DNA of 5,014 nucleotides, taken from positions 1-5,014 of the forward strand of contig DATDTB010000017.1 of assembly GCA_035291025.1 (NCBI GenBank), given 5' to 3'. The notes beneath the pieces are model-generated. The model searched no databases. It was not told the DNA's origin and was given only the letters and a program-made list of their open reading frames with translations. Both the position numbers and the translations under genes were made by a program. The first letter of the stretch is position 1, and every line of letters starts with the position of its first letter. Of the stretch, positions 1 to 5,014 are shown piece by piece. The DNA is from DATDTB01 sp035291025. Lineage in GTDB: Archaea; Iainarchaeota; Iainarchaeia; JAFGOX01; DATDTB01.

Positions 1-24
1 ACTTTTTGACTCGCCCTTCGCCAC
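1..24 (-). CDS. Possible start of a fourth operon gene (cut by window edge)
   Basis: Reading left from the guaA stop, an open frame begins with GTG at 24 and reads M-A-K-G-E-S-K-S to the edge of the window. A GGAGTGA sequence lies exactly 5 nt before this GTG, the same spacing seen before guaA and the histone. An in-frame GTG at 33 overlaps the guaA stop as GTGA, but it has no clear ribosome binding site of its own, so 24 is preferred. Only eight codons are visible, so no product can be named, and chance openness over so few codons is likely. The case rests on the ribosome binding site and the operon pattern. Confidence 0.3.
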
Positions 25-29
25 GCAAT

Positions 30-36
30 TCACTCC
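30..36 (-). promoter_or_regulatory. Shine-Dalgarno site for the gene entering at the left edge
   Basis: The minus strand reads GGAGTGA across the last codons of guaA, including its TGA stop. It is one base short of the archaeal consensus GGAGGTGA and sits 5 nt before the GTG at 24. It suggests coupled translation of guaA and the next gene. It could be coincidence, since Glu-Trp-Glu-stop dictates most of these bases. Confidence 0.35.
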
Positions 37-1853
37 CACTCAATCGTTCCCGGGGGCTTGTGCGTGACGTCGTAAAACACCGCGCCCGCGCCGTGCAGCC
101 TTGAAAGCTTTCCCGCAAGCCCTTCCACGAACGCGTAGTCCAAGTCAGCAAAGCGCGCAGTCATGGCCTCAGTCGATAGCACCGGGCGCAGCACAATGCT
201 TTCCCTGCTGCTCGAGTTTACGCCGATTGGAGCGAGCACAGTTGGGCACTGCCACACCTTTCCCAGCAAGCCCTTTTCCCTCAATGCATTCATTGTAATG
301 AAGTCAGCCTCCTGTTCCAGCGCAATCCTCTCGGCGTCGATTGACTTTTTTAATGCCGCAACGCTTTCAATCTCTCGCGGCGACAGCAAGAACACTACCC
401 GGTTTACTTCCCTGTGGTTGTTGGTTATCCCCGTGGAAGCCCTTTCGAGCGCGCCCCACGTAACGCCTTTCCCGAGTTCTGCGCCGTGCAAGGCAACCGG
501 GTTGGCGTAACTCCTTTCATCGCCTTGCACTCCAACGCTTTTTATTGGCAGGATTTTCGCCTTCAGTCCAAGCGTTTGAGTGAACGCGTTGATTTTTTCC
601 TCCACGCTGAGGGCGTTTTCCGGAAGCACCCCTTGCTGGGAGCACAAAACCCGTATCCCCAGGCCCGGCCCCGGAAACGGGTGCCTTTCAATTAAATCCG
701 CAGGCAAGCCCAGCTCCTTCCCAAGCGCCCTGACTTCGTCCTTGTACAATTCCTTTATTGGCTCCACGACGCGCCCCTCGGCAATCATTTCCTGGACCAA
801 GTCAACGCGGTTGTGGTGCGTTTTAATCACGACTGCGTTCCTCGTGCCACCTGTTTCAATCGTGTCCGGGTAAATAGTGCCCTGCGCCAGCACGAAGTCC
901 TTGGGCGAAAAGCCGAGCGTTCCAGCTTCGCGGTTGCTGACTTCAATGAACTTCCTGCCGATTACCTTGCGCTTTTCCTCAGGGTCGCACACGCCATTCA
1001 ATGCCGCAAGAAATTCCTTTTGGGCGTGCACGACTTTCAAGTTCGCGACCCCGGCGTCCATTAACGCCTTTTCGACTTGCTTGCTTTCGTTTTTGCGCAT
1101 CAAGCCGTTGTCGATGTGCAGCGCTAATACTTGCTCTTTTGGGAGGGTTTTGGCCAGCAGCGCCGCGGTAACGCTTGAGTCAACCCCGCCGCTCACGAGC
1201 AGCAATACTTTCTTACCCCCAACTTGTTCCTTGATGGACTGCGCGTGTCCTTGAGTGAAGGCCTTCATGTCCCAGTCCCTTTCGCAGCCGCACACGCCGA
1301 AAACAAAATTGGACAAGACGCTCATTCCCTTTTCTGTGTGCGTGACTTCGGGGTGGAACTGGATGCCGTAATAACCCCTCGCGGGATCCCCCACGGCAGC
1401 GAACTCGCAGTCCGTTGTTGATGCGAGGACGTCAAAACCTTTTGGAACGCCTTCCACGCGGTCGCCGTGGCTCATCCAAACCCTTTCGCTCCCGTTCAAT
1501 CCTTCAAGCACTCCCTCGCCTTTCCTGACCTGCAGCAACGCAGTTCCGTATTCCCTCGTCGCGCCGCGTTTGACGACGCCTCCGAGTTCCTGCGCCATTA
1601 ACTGGAGGCCGTAGCAAATGCCAAGGACTGGGACGCGGACGGAAAAGAGCCCCTTGTTGAACGCGGGTGCGTTGGAGTCGTAAACGCTCGCGGGCCCGCC
1701 AGACAATATTATTCCCCTGCAGTTCTCGAGTTCTTCAAGGGGCGCGTCCGGGAGCCTTATCTCGGAGTACACTCCAAGGCGCCGCACGCGGTTCGCGATC
1801 AAGTGCGCGTACTGGCCACCGAAGTCTAGGACGATTACCTTGTTTTCCTTCAC
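30..1853 (-). CDS. guaA: GMP synthase (glutamine-hydrolysing), long eukaryote-like form
   Basis: Converts XMP to GMP using ATP and glutamine, the last step of de novo guanine nucleotide synthesis in the cytoplasm. The 607 residues hold, in order, a class I glutamine amidotransferase (about 5-190; nucleophile Cys80 in GICYG, His167 and Glu169 in FHPEV), an ATP pyrophosphatase domain (about 200-400; P-loop SGGVDSS 221-227, AQGTIYPD 323-330, KTHHN 344-348, HPFPGPGL 391-398) and a dimerisation region ending in KPPGTIEWE. All expected catalytic residues are present. E. coli GuaA is 525 aa; the extra length is after residue 401, where the human enzyme has its inserted dimerisation subdomain. It is one chain, whereas many archaea split the two activities. 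The start is GTG at 1853, overlapping the transporter stop by 4 nt (GTGA), with a strong ribosome binding site. It is third in the operon. Function is secure. Confidence 0.97.
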   Translation of the reverse strand: MKENKVIVLDFGGQYAHLIANRVRRLGVYSEIRLPDAPLEELENCRGIILSGGPASVYDSNAPAFNKGLFSVRVPVLGICYGLQLMAQELGGVVKRGATREYGTALLQVRKGEGVLEGLNGSERVWMSHGDRVEGVPKGFDVLASTTDCEFAAVGDPARGYYGIQFHPEVTHTEKGMSVLSNFVFGVCGCERDWDMKAFTQGHAQSIKEQVGGKKVLLLVSGGVDSSVTAALLAKTLPKEQVLALHIDNGLMRKNESKQVEKALMDAGVANLKVVHAQKEFLAALNGVCDPEEKRKVIGRKFIEVSNREAGTLGFSPKDFVLAQGTIYPDTIETGGTRNAVVIKTHHNRVDLVQEMIAEGRVVEPIKELYKDEVRALGKELGLPADLIERHPFPGPGLGIRVLCSQQGVLPENALSVEEKINAFTQTLGLKAKILPIKSVGVQGDERSYANPVALHGAELGKGVTWGALERASTGITNNHREVNRVVFLLSPREIESVAALKKSIDAERIALEQEADFITMNALREKGLLGKVWQCPTVLAPIGVNSSSRESIVLRPVLSTEAMTARFADLDYAFVEGLAGKLSRLHGAGAVFYDVTHKPPGTIEWE

Positions 1854-2794
1854 TCTTTCCTCCCCCGTGCTTCTCTTGCCCCCAATATTATTCCAAAGGG
1901 TATTAATAGCAAGACATTGAAGACGCCGCCTGCAATGAGCGCTGGCAAGGGAGCGGTGCCAAAGGCTGCCAGGGCAACAATCAATCCAATGCCGCCGTTC
2001 TTTACCGCTGTGGAGATGGTGAGCGTTACGCGTTCGCTTTTCTCGAAGCCCAAAAGTTTTGCGGCGTAGTAAGCCGCGGCGTACGACAACCCAACCAATG
2101 CCCCCATCAGCAAGGACGTGTAAATGAAGCCCTGGAAGTCCTTCGCTATCTCTTGATAGCCCGCGGCTACGAACGCGAAGTTGACGAGGAAGATCAGGAA
2201 CGCCGACAAGTTAAAGGACTGGCCCAGCAGAGCGTTTGTTGCCTTCTTGAAGTGCTTCCTGGACAATACAGCCAAAGCGAACGGCAGCAGTATTACCTGC
2301 GCGAGCGTTGCCACGATTTTAAGGGCGTCAATTTCCACCACCGACCCGGCAATGAGGTAAACAAGGGCCGGGACCGCTATTATTGACAGCAAAAGCGTCA
2401 CGGCGCTTATTGAAAGCCCAAGGGACGGCTTTCCCCGCAATACGTCGGAAAAGAACGCCGTGCCGGAGGCCGCGGGGGCGCTGAAGTACAAGACCGCGCC
2501 CAACAGCGTCATTGGCGCCAAGGGCGCCAGCGTTCCCGCGAGCACTGCCGCAAGGGGCGCGAGCCCGAAGCACAACGCGACGCCCCAAAGAATCGCCTTG
2601 GGCTTCCTGAAGTCCGAGAGCACGTGCGCTACCTCTATCCTGAGCGAAGTCAGGAAAATCAATGCCATCAGGATTTGCGCCACGTAAGGCGCGAAAAGCA
2701 GGCCCTGCGAGGGAATGACGAAGCCAAACAAGTCCCCGGATATTATCGCGGCGTAAAGCACGAGTTCCTTGAACTTTTTTTCCTCCACTAACAC
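1850..2794 (-). CDS. BASS-family (bile acid:sodium symporter-like) membrane transporter
   Basis: A 314-aa polytopic membrane protein with about ten hydrophobic segments, near residues 10-27, 34-51, 67-87, 94-113, 124-149, 157-178, 195-213, 222-247, 262-278 and 284-304, and a short basic tail. Length and helix number fit the BASS/SBF family of secondary transporters. The two broken-helix motifs of that fold are recognisable: SAPAASGTAF (105-114) in segment 4 and STAVKNGG (261-268) in segment 9. By my alignment to bacterial ASBT, the sodium-site Glu and Gln of the second motif are Ser261 and Lys265 here, while Asn266 is kept, so sodium coupling and a bile-acid-like substrate should not be assumed. 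The substrate is unknown; relatives carry organic acids and other anions. The start is GTG at 2794, 10 nt after the helicase stop, with only a weak GAGG upstream; GTG at 2788, two codons in, is an alternative. The stop overlaps guaA. Confidence 0.8.
   Translation of the reverse strand: MLVEEKKFKELVLYAAIISGDLFGFVIPSQGLLFAPYVAQILMALIFLTSLRIEVAHVLSDFRKPKAILWGVALCFGLAPLAAVLAGTLAPLAPMTLLGAVLYFSAPAASGTAFFSDVLRGKPSLGLSISAVTLLLSIIAVPALVYLIAGSVVEIDALKIVATLAQVILLPFALAVLSRKHFKKATNALLGQSFNLSAFLIFLVNFAFVAAGYQEIAKDFQGFIYTSLLMGALVGLSYAAAYYAAKLLGFEKSERVTLTISTAVKNGGIGLIVALAAFGTAPLPALIAGGVFNVLLLIPFGIILGAREARGRKE
1859..1866 (-). promoter_or_regulatory. Shine-Dalgarno site of guaA
   Basis: GGGGGAGG on the minus strand, 5 nt before the GTG at 1853, inside the last codons of the transporter gene. 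It supports GTG 1853 as the guaA start and translational coupling to the upstream gene. Confidence 0.7.
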
Positions 2795-2804
2795 CAGCCC
2801 TGCC

Positions 2805-4412
2805 TCAGTAGTCAGTCAGCCTGGCTTGCTCGCCGGGCTTCAGCTTTTTTTCCCTGCCTTCCCCAACTTCAAGCCCTGTTTCCTTCATGCGCGTGATGGT
2901 TTTCACCATTTGCTTTTCCTTGCGGTACTGCGACCACAGGTAGGCTTCGTCGCTCGTCTTCTTGGTGACTAGTATGACGACGCGGCCGGCTTCCTGTCTT
3001 CCCGTTCGCCCGCGGCGCTGTATGGCGCGAATTTCGGACGGCACGGCCTCGTAGAACACAACCAAGTCAACGGAGGGAATGTCAATGCCTTCCTCTCCAA
3101 CGGAGGTCGCGACGAGGACATTGTGCTTTCCTTCCTTGAAGTCCTGTATTATTTGCGCCTGTTCTTTTTGGCTCAAGCCCGCGTCTTTCTCGCCGCGCGA
3201 AGCCTGTCCCACGAACCTCGCGGCCTTCACGCCCTTCAAGGCGTTCAATGACTCCACTACGCGCGTGGCGCTGTCGCGGAATTGCGTGAACACCAATATT
3301 TTGGGGTTTGGCTTTTGCAGGACTTCCAGTTCAACCAGTTCAGTGAGCAGCTTCAGTTTCGGGTGCTCAAGGCTGCGCTCCATTAGCGCCTTGATTTTCG
3401 CGAACGCCAGTGAAACGCTTGAATCCTTCAACAGCGACTTCACTGCCTTTGACGCGCCGGGCTGGCGCGCTTGTTCTTCCAGCCTTTCAGCGTAGCTCTT
3501 TGCCGCGGCAATGCCCTGCGTTTCCACTAGCTCCAAGGCGTGCTGTACTTTTAGTATGGCGGCAATGCTTGACGCGGCCGAGTAAAGCGCGGGGCGCTTG
3601 GCGCCGTGCCTTGAGATTTCAGCGCTTACGCGTTGCTGGAGCGCCACTGCCAGCCGGCGGGGCATCTTTTTCATTGCCACCCTCAAGAAACCCATTTCCT
3701 TCAATGACTGCGTTTTGCGTTCAATGAACTCCCCGAGCAGCCTTCGCACGTCAAAGAATTCCTCCGGCAGTTCTACTTGAACCCAGTCAACGCTCGTGTC
3801 CTTCACGTACGGCTTGACGTCCGAGTCCTCACGCGTCCGCATTTCCACGCTTCCAATCTTGAGGGCGTCGCACACTTCTTTTATCCTCTGCCTTGAGCTT
3901 CCAGGCGAAGCCGTTAGCCCGAGGATGTACGCGTTGCCCGTTCCAGAGTACTTTTCAGCGATTGATGTGTACGAGTAGTTTTTCACGCCGCGGTGCGCTT
4001 CGTCGAAGACGACAATGCTGTAGTCGCCCAACTCAATGGAGCCGTCTTCCATTGACGAGGCGATTGTCTGCGGGGTCGCGCACACTATTCTGGCGTCGGC
4101 GAAGAGCTGGGAGCGCTTTTTCTTGGCCACCATGCCAGTGAGCAGCGCCACTTCACTTTCCGTGAACGCAAACAGCTTGCTCAAGGCTTCGCGGTGCTGC
4201 ACGCACAGGGGGCGGGTCGGCGCGAGGAAGAGCGCCTTGGAGTTTTTCACGCTTGACAGCCGGTGCGCCATCACCAGCGCCGCAATGATTGTTTTCCCGA
4301 GCCCGGTCGGCAAAACCACGAGCGTGTTGCCTTTTCCAATGGCCGAGGCAGCAAGCGCTTCCTGGTACGCGCGGGGCTGGAAAGAGCTCGGCTTTAGCAG
4401 TGATGAATTCAT
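2805..4412 (-). CDS. Hef/FANCM-like superfamily 2 DNA helicase without nuclease domain
   Basis: An ATP-driven helicase or translocase of the Hef/FANCM/Mph1 group, which remodels forked and branched DNA at stalled replication forks. Motifs in order: Q-like region FQPRAYQ (11-17), Walker A PTGLGKT (35-41), APTRPL (64-69), ATPQT (112-116), DEAH (137-140), LTASPG (166-171), a helical insert of the Hef type (about 215-350), ILVFTQFRD (372-380), VATSVGEEGID (434-444) and QRRGRTGR (465-472). The tail DEAYLWSQYRKEK (488-500) matches the end of Hef helicase modules. The protein stops at 535, whereas euryarchaeal Hef continues into an ERCC4-type nuclease and HhH domain to roughly 750 aa. The gene ends in a clean TGA with no remnant following, because the transporter starts 10 nt later. 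All helicase motifs are intact, so it is probably active. ATG at 4412 is first in the operon, 29 nt from a TATA-like box. A RIG-I-like or other SF2 role is less likely. Confidence 0.9.
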   Translation of the reverse strand: MNSSLLKPSSFQPRAYQEALAASAIGKGNTLVVLPTGLGKTIIAALVMAHRLSSVKNSKALFLAPTRPLCVQHREALSKLFAFTESEVALLTGMVAKKKRSQLFADARIVCATPQTIASSMEDGSIELGDYSIVVFDEAHRGVKNYSYTSIAEKYSGTGNAYILGLTASPGSSRQRIKEVCDALKIGSVEMRTREDSDVKPYVKDTSVDWVQVELPEEFFDVRRLLGEFIERKTQSLKEMGFLRVAMKKMPRRLAVALQQRVSAEISRHGAKRPALYSAASSIAAILKVQHALELVETQGIAAAKSYAERLEEQARQPGASKAVKSLLKDSSVSLAFAKIKALMERSLEHPKLKLLTELVELEVLQKPNPKILVFTQFRDSATRVVESLNALKGVKAARFVGQASRGEKDAGLSQKEQAQIIQDFKEGKHNVLVATSVGEEGIDIPSVDLVVFYEAVPSEIRAIQRRGRTGRQEAGRVVILVTKKTSDEAYLWSQYRKEKQMVKTITRMKETGLEVGEGREKKLKPGEQARLTDY

Positions 4413-4437
4413 CCGAACCCTAATTCCCGCAGAGCGC

Positions 4438-4445
4438 TTTTAAAA
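4438..4445 (-). promoter_or_regulatory. TATA-like promoter of the helicase-transporter-guaA operon
   Basis: TTTTAAAA is centred about 29 nt before the helicase ATG on the minus strand. With the usual archaeal spacing of about 25 nt from TATA centre to start site, transcription would begin within a few bases of the ATG, giving a nearly leaderless mRNA. A weak AGGG lies 5 nt before the ATG. The sequence upstream of the box is not a strong purine-rich BRE. Because the box is self-complementary, direction is taken from its position. Confidence 0.5.
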
Positions 4446-4497
4446 TGGAACTAAACATTACACGCCGCACGCGAACTTGTTTTTTCAATCTGGGCGC

Positions 4498-4526
4498 AAA
4501 CCAACTTTTTTGTCCGTTCTTGGTTT
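4498..4526. repeat. Short inverted repeat in the divergent intergenic region
   Basis: AAACCAA at 4498-4504 is repeated as TTGGTTT at 4520-4526, a perfect 7-bp match around a 15-nt gap. On the plus strand the right arm runs into a T6 tract (4524-4529), giving a terminator-like outline without GC-rich strength. It lies between the two promoters, so a regulator site is another reading. A 7-bp repeat can occur by chance. Confidence 0.3.
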
Positions 4527-4546
4527 TTTAATCGCCTGAAACGCCT

Positions 4547-4566
4547 GGAAAGGCAAAGCTTTAAAT
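4547..4566 (+). promoter_or_regulatory. Histone gene promoter (BRE-like stretch plus TATA box)
   Basis: Purine-rich GGAAAGGCAAAG (4547-4558) leads directly into CTTTAAAT (4559-4566), matching the archaeal order of BRE then TATA. The expected start site is near 4589, which gives a leader of about 32 nt containing the Shine-Dalgarno site. This is the best-formed promoter in the window, as expected for an abundant protein. Confidence 0.65.
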
Positions 4567-4607
4567 TCTTTTAAGGCAATGAGTTAGCCAGAGGCTTTGT
4601 TTCCAGC

Positions 4608-4615
4608 GGGGGGTG
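4608..4615 (+). promoter_or_regulatory. Shine-Dalgarno site of the histone gene
   Basis: GGGGGGTG ends 5 nt before the ATG at 4621 and contains GGTG, complementary to the CACC near the 3' end of archaeal 16S rRNA. It decides the start: the in-frame TTG at 4597 would lie upstream of this site and add eight residues that archaeal histones lack. Confidence 0.75.
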
Positions 4616-4620
4616 TTTTA

Positions 4621-4821
4621 ATGGACTTGCCGATTGCTGCACTGGATAGGCTGTTGCGCAGGGGCGGAGCGGAACGCGTTTCCGAGGAAGCCGCGAAGGC
4701 GTTGGGAGAGGTCTTGGAAGAGCAGGCAAAGGGAATTGGCGCAAAGGCTTCCGAGCTCGCAAAGCACGCCAAGCGCAAGACCGTTACGGCTGAAGACGTC
4801 AGGCTGGCGGCAAAGGGCTAG
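4621..4821 (+). CDS. Archaeal histone (HMf type, single histone fold)
   Basis: A 66-aa DNA-packaging protein that dimerises and wraps DNA in the nucleoid. It aligns without gaps to HMfB from residue 1: LPIA (3-6), Arg10, GAERVS (16-21), LEE (32-34), LAKHAKRKT (46-54) and AEDV (57-60). DNA-contact residues Arg10, Arg19, Lys53 and Thr54 are present, as are Arg52-Asp59 (the fold's ion pair), the dimer-dimer residues Leu46, His49 and Asp59, and Gly16, which allows tight stacking of coils. It therefore should form extended multimers. Two oddities are seen: the C terminus stops at 66, without the RRFKK-like tail of HMfB, and positions 30 and 61 are Glu and Arg, the reverse of Lys30-Glu61 in HMfB. 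It has its own promoter and ribosome binding site, diverges from the helicase operon, and its TAG stop overlaps the stop of the convergent regulator gene. Confidence 0.96.
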   Translation: MDLPIAALDRLLRRGGAERVSEEAAKALGEVLEEQAKGIGAKASELAKHAKRKTVTAEDVRLAAKG

Positions 4822-5014
4822 GCTTTCACTTGCTTTTTTCCCTCTATTTTGTCAAAGGATCTCTTTAAGAGAAACTCCTCGAGTTTGAGAAGCGCTTTCA
4901 CTTTTTCGCTTTCAGTGTTCAGTGTGTACAGCTGCACGTTCCCAATGGCGCGCGTTGGCTTTGCAACTCCTTCCTTGAGCAGCTTTGGCATCAACTTGTA
5001 AAGCGTGGGGCGGG
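4818..5014 (-). CDS. Winged-helix transcriptional regulator, C-terminal part (cut by window edge)
   Basis: The minus strand stays open from the right edge to a TAG at 4820-4818, giving the last 64 residues of a protein whose start lies outside the window; two bases at the edge belong to a split codon. The visible part begins in a recognition helix (RPTLYKLMPKLLKEGV) followed by a wing (AKPTRAIGNVQLYTLN), then a helix KVKALLKLEEFLLKR and a basic tail ending KKQVKA. This is the pattern of archaeal winged-helix DNA-binding proteins related to ArsR, in which the last helix usually helps dimerisation. The target and ligand are unknown; no metal-binding cysteines are in this part. The gene converges on the histone gene and shares the CTAG stop palindrome with it. 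Frame, wing pattern and Lys/Glu-rich coding use make it a real gene. Confidence 0.8.
   Translation of the reverse strand, partial: RPTLYKLMPKLLKEGVAKPTRAIGNVQLYTLNTESEKVKALLKLEEFLLKRSFDKIEGKKQVKA
4834..4839 (+). terminator. Oligo-T terminator of the histone transcript
   Basis: A T6 run on the plus strand starts 13 nt after the histone stop, with a T4 run at 4847-4850 behind it. Archaeal RNA polymerase stops at oligo-T on the non-template strand without needing a hairpin, and none is evident here. The tract lies inside the 3' coding end of the opposite gene, where it reads as lysine codons, so it may also simply be coding sequence. Confidence 0.5.

Noticed and set aside
163..510. Plus-strand open frames opposite guaA, the longest here 115 codons
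   Set aside because: They are shadows of a fully recognised gene, with low-complexity Ser/Ala/Pro-rich translations.
3079..3495. Plus-strand open frame of 138 codons opposite the helicase gene
   Set aside because: It lies wholly inside a gene with all SF2 motifs, and its product is Ser/Phe-rich with no domain pattern. It is an antisense shadow of GC-rich third positions.
4036..4443. Plus-strand open frame of 135 codons opposite the helicase start and its promoter
   Set aside because: It is antisense to the Walker A and DEAH coding region, has no ribosome binding site or recognisable product, and runs across the helicase promoter.
4445..4531. Short plus-strand frame of 28 codons from an ATG in the intergenic region, ending TAA
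   Set aside because: There is no ribosome binding site, the ATG abuts the TATA-like box of the opposite promoter, and the Phe/Cys-rich sequence comes from the T tracts. It is more likely regulatory DNA.
4597..4620. TTG start at 4597 giving a 74-aa histone
   Set aside because: The extra eight residues are absent from archaeal histones, and the Shine-Dalgarno site at 4608-4615 lies downstream of it, placed exactly for the ATG at 4621.
4584..4778. Minus-strand frames opposite the histone gene (63-64 codons)
   Set aside because: They are Pro/Arg- or Ser/Ala-rich shadows of a certain histone gene.
4634..4888. Second plus-strand frame overlapping the histone gene (84 codons)
   Set aside because: It is out of frame with the histone fold and Arg/Ser-rich, with no start signal. 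The histone frame aligns without gaps to HMfB.
1..5014. CRISPR arrays, insertion sequences, tRNA or rRNA genes, attachment sites
   Set aside because: I saw no regularly spaced repeats, transposase-like protein, tRNA cloverleaf or rRNA-like stretch on either strand by eye.

Overview
The window looks like chromosomal DNA of an archaeon. It carries a canonical archaeal HMf-type histone, a Hef/FANCM-like helicase, a winged-helix regulator of a common archaeal style, TATA-type promoters, and Shine-Dalgarno sites placed 5 nt before the starts. Base composition is fairly balanced to slightly GC-rich, and GTG starts are frequent. The lineage cannot be fixed from the sequence. A stand-alone Hef-like helicase and a long single-chain GMP synthase would fit a DPANN-type archaeon such as Diapherotrites or Micrarchaeota, but that is a low-confidence guess.

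Layout. Positions 4412 down to 30 hold a tight minus-strand operon of three genes: a superfamily 2 Hef-like helicase without nuclease domain (2805-4412), a BASS-family membrane transporter (1850-2794, 10 nt after the helicase stop), and the purine enzyme GMP synthase guaA (30-1853, overlapping the transporter stop by 4 nt as GTGA). The guaA stop region again holds GTGA and a good Shine-Dalgarno site, so a fourth gene probably begins at about 24 and runs off the left edge. A 208-bp divergent intergenic region (4413-4620) carries a TATA box on each side, three T6 tracts and a small inverted repeat. To its right, on the plus strand, is a 66-aa histone (4621-4821). It converges on the 3' end of a winged-helix regulator on the minus strand (4818-5014, truncated by the window edge). 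The two stops share one CTAG palindrome.

How the genes relate. The operon mixes DNA repair, transport and GMP synthesis, so its common thread is more likely shared housekeeping transcription than one pathway. Histone and helicase transcripts start back to back from one control region, which could link chromatin and genome maintenance; this is inference. I see no mobile element, CRISPR array, tRNA, rRNA or clearly new multi-gene system. The most notable points are the eukaryote-like long form of GMP synthase, the nuclease-less Hef, and a charge-swapped stacking pair in the histone.
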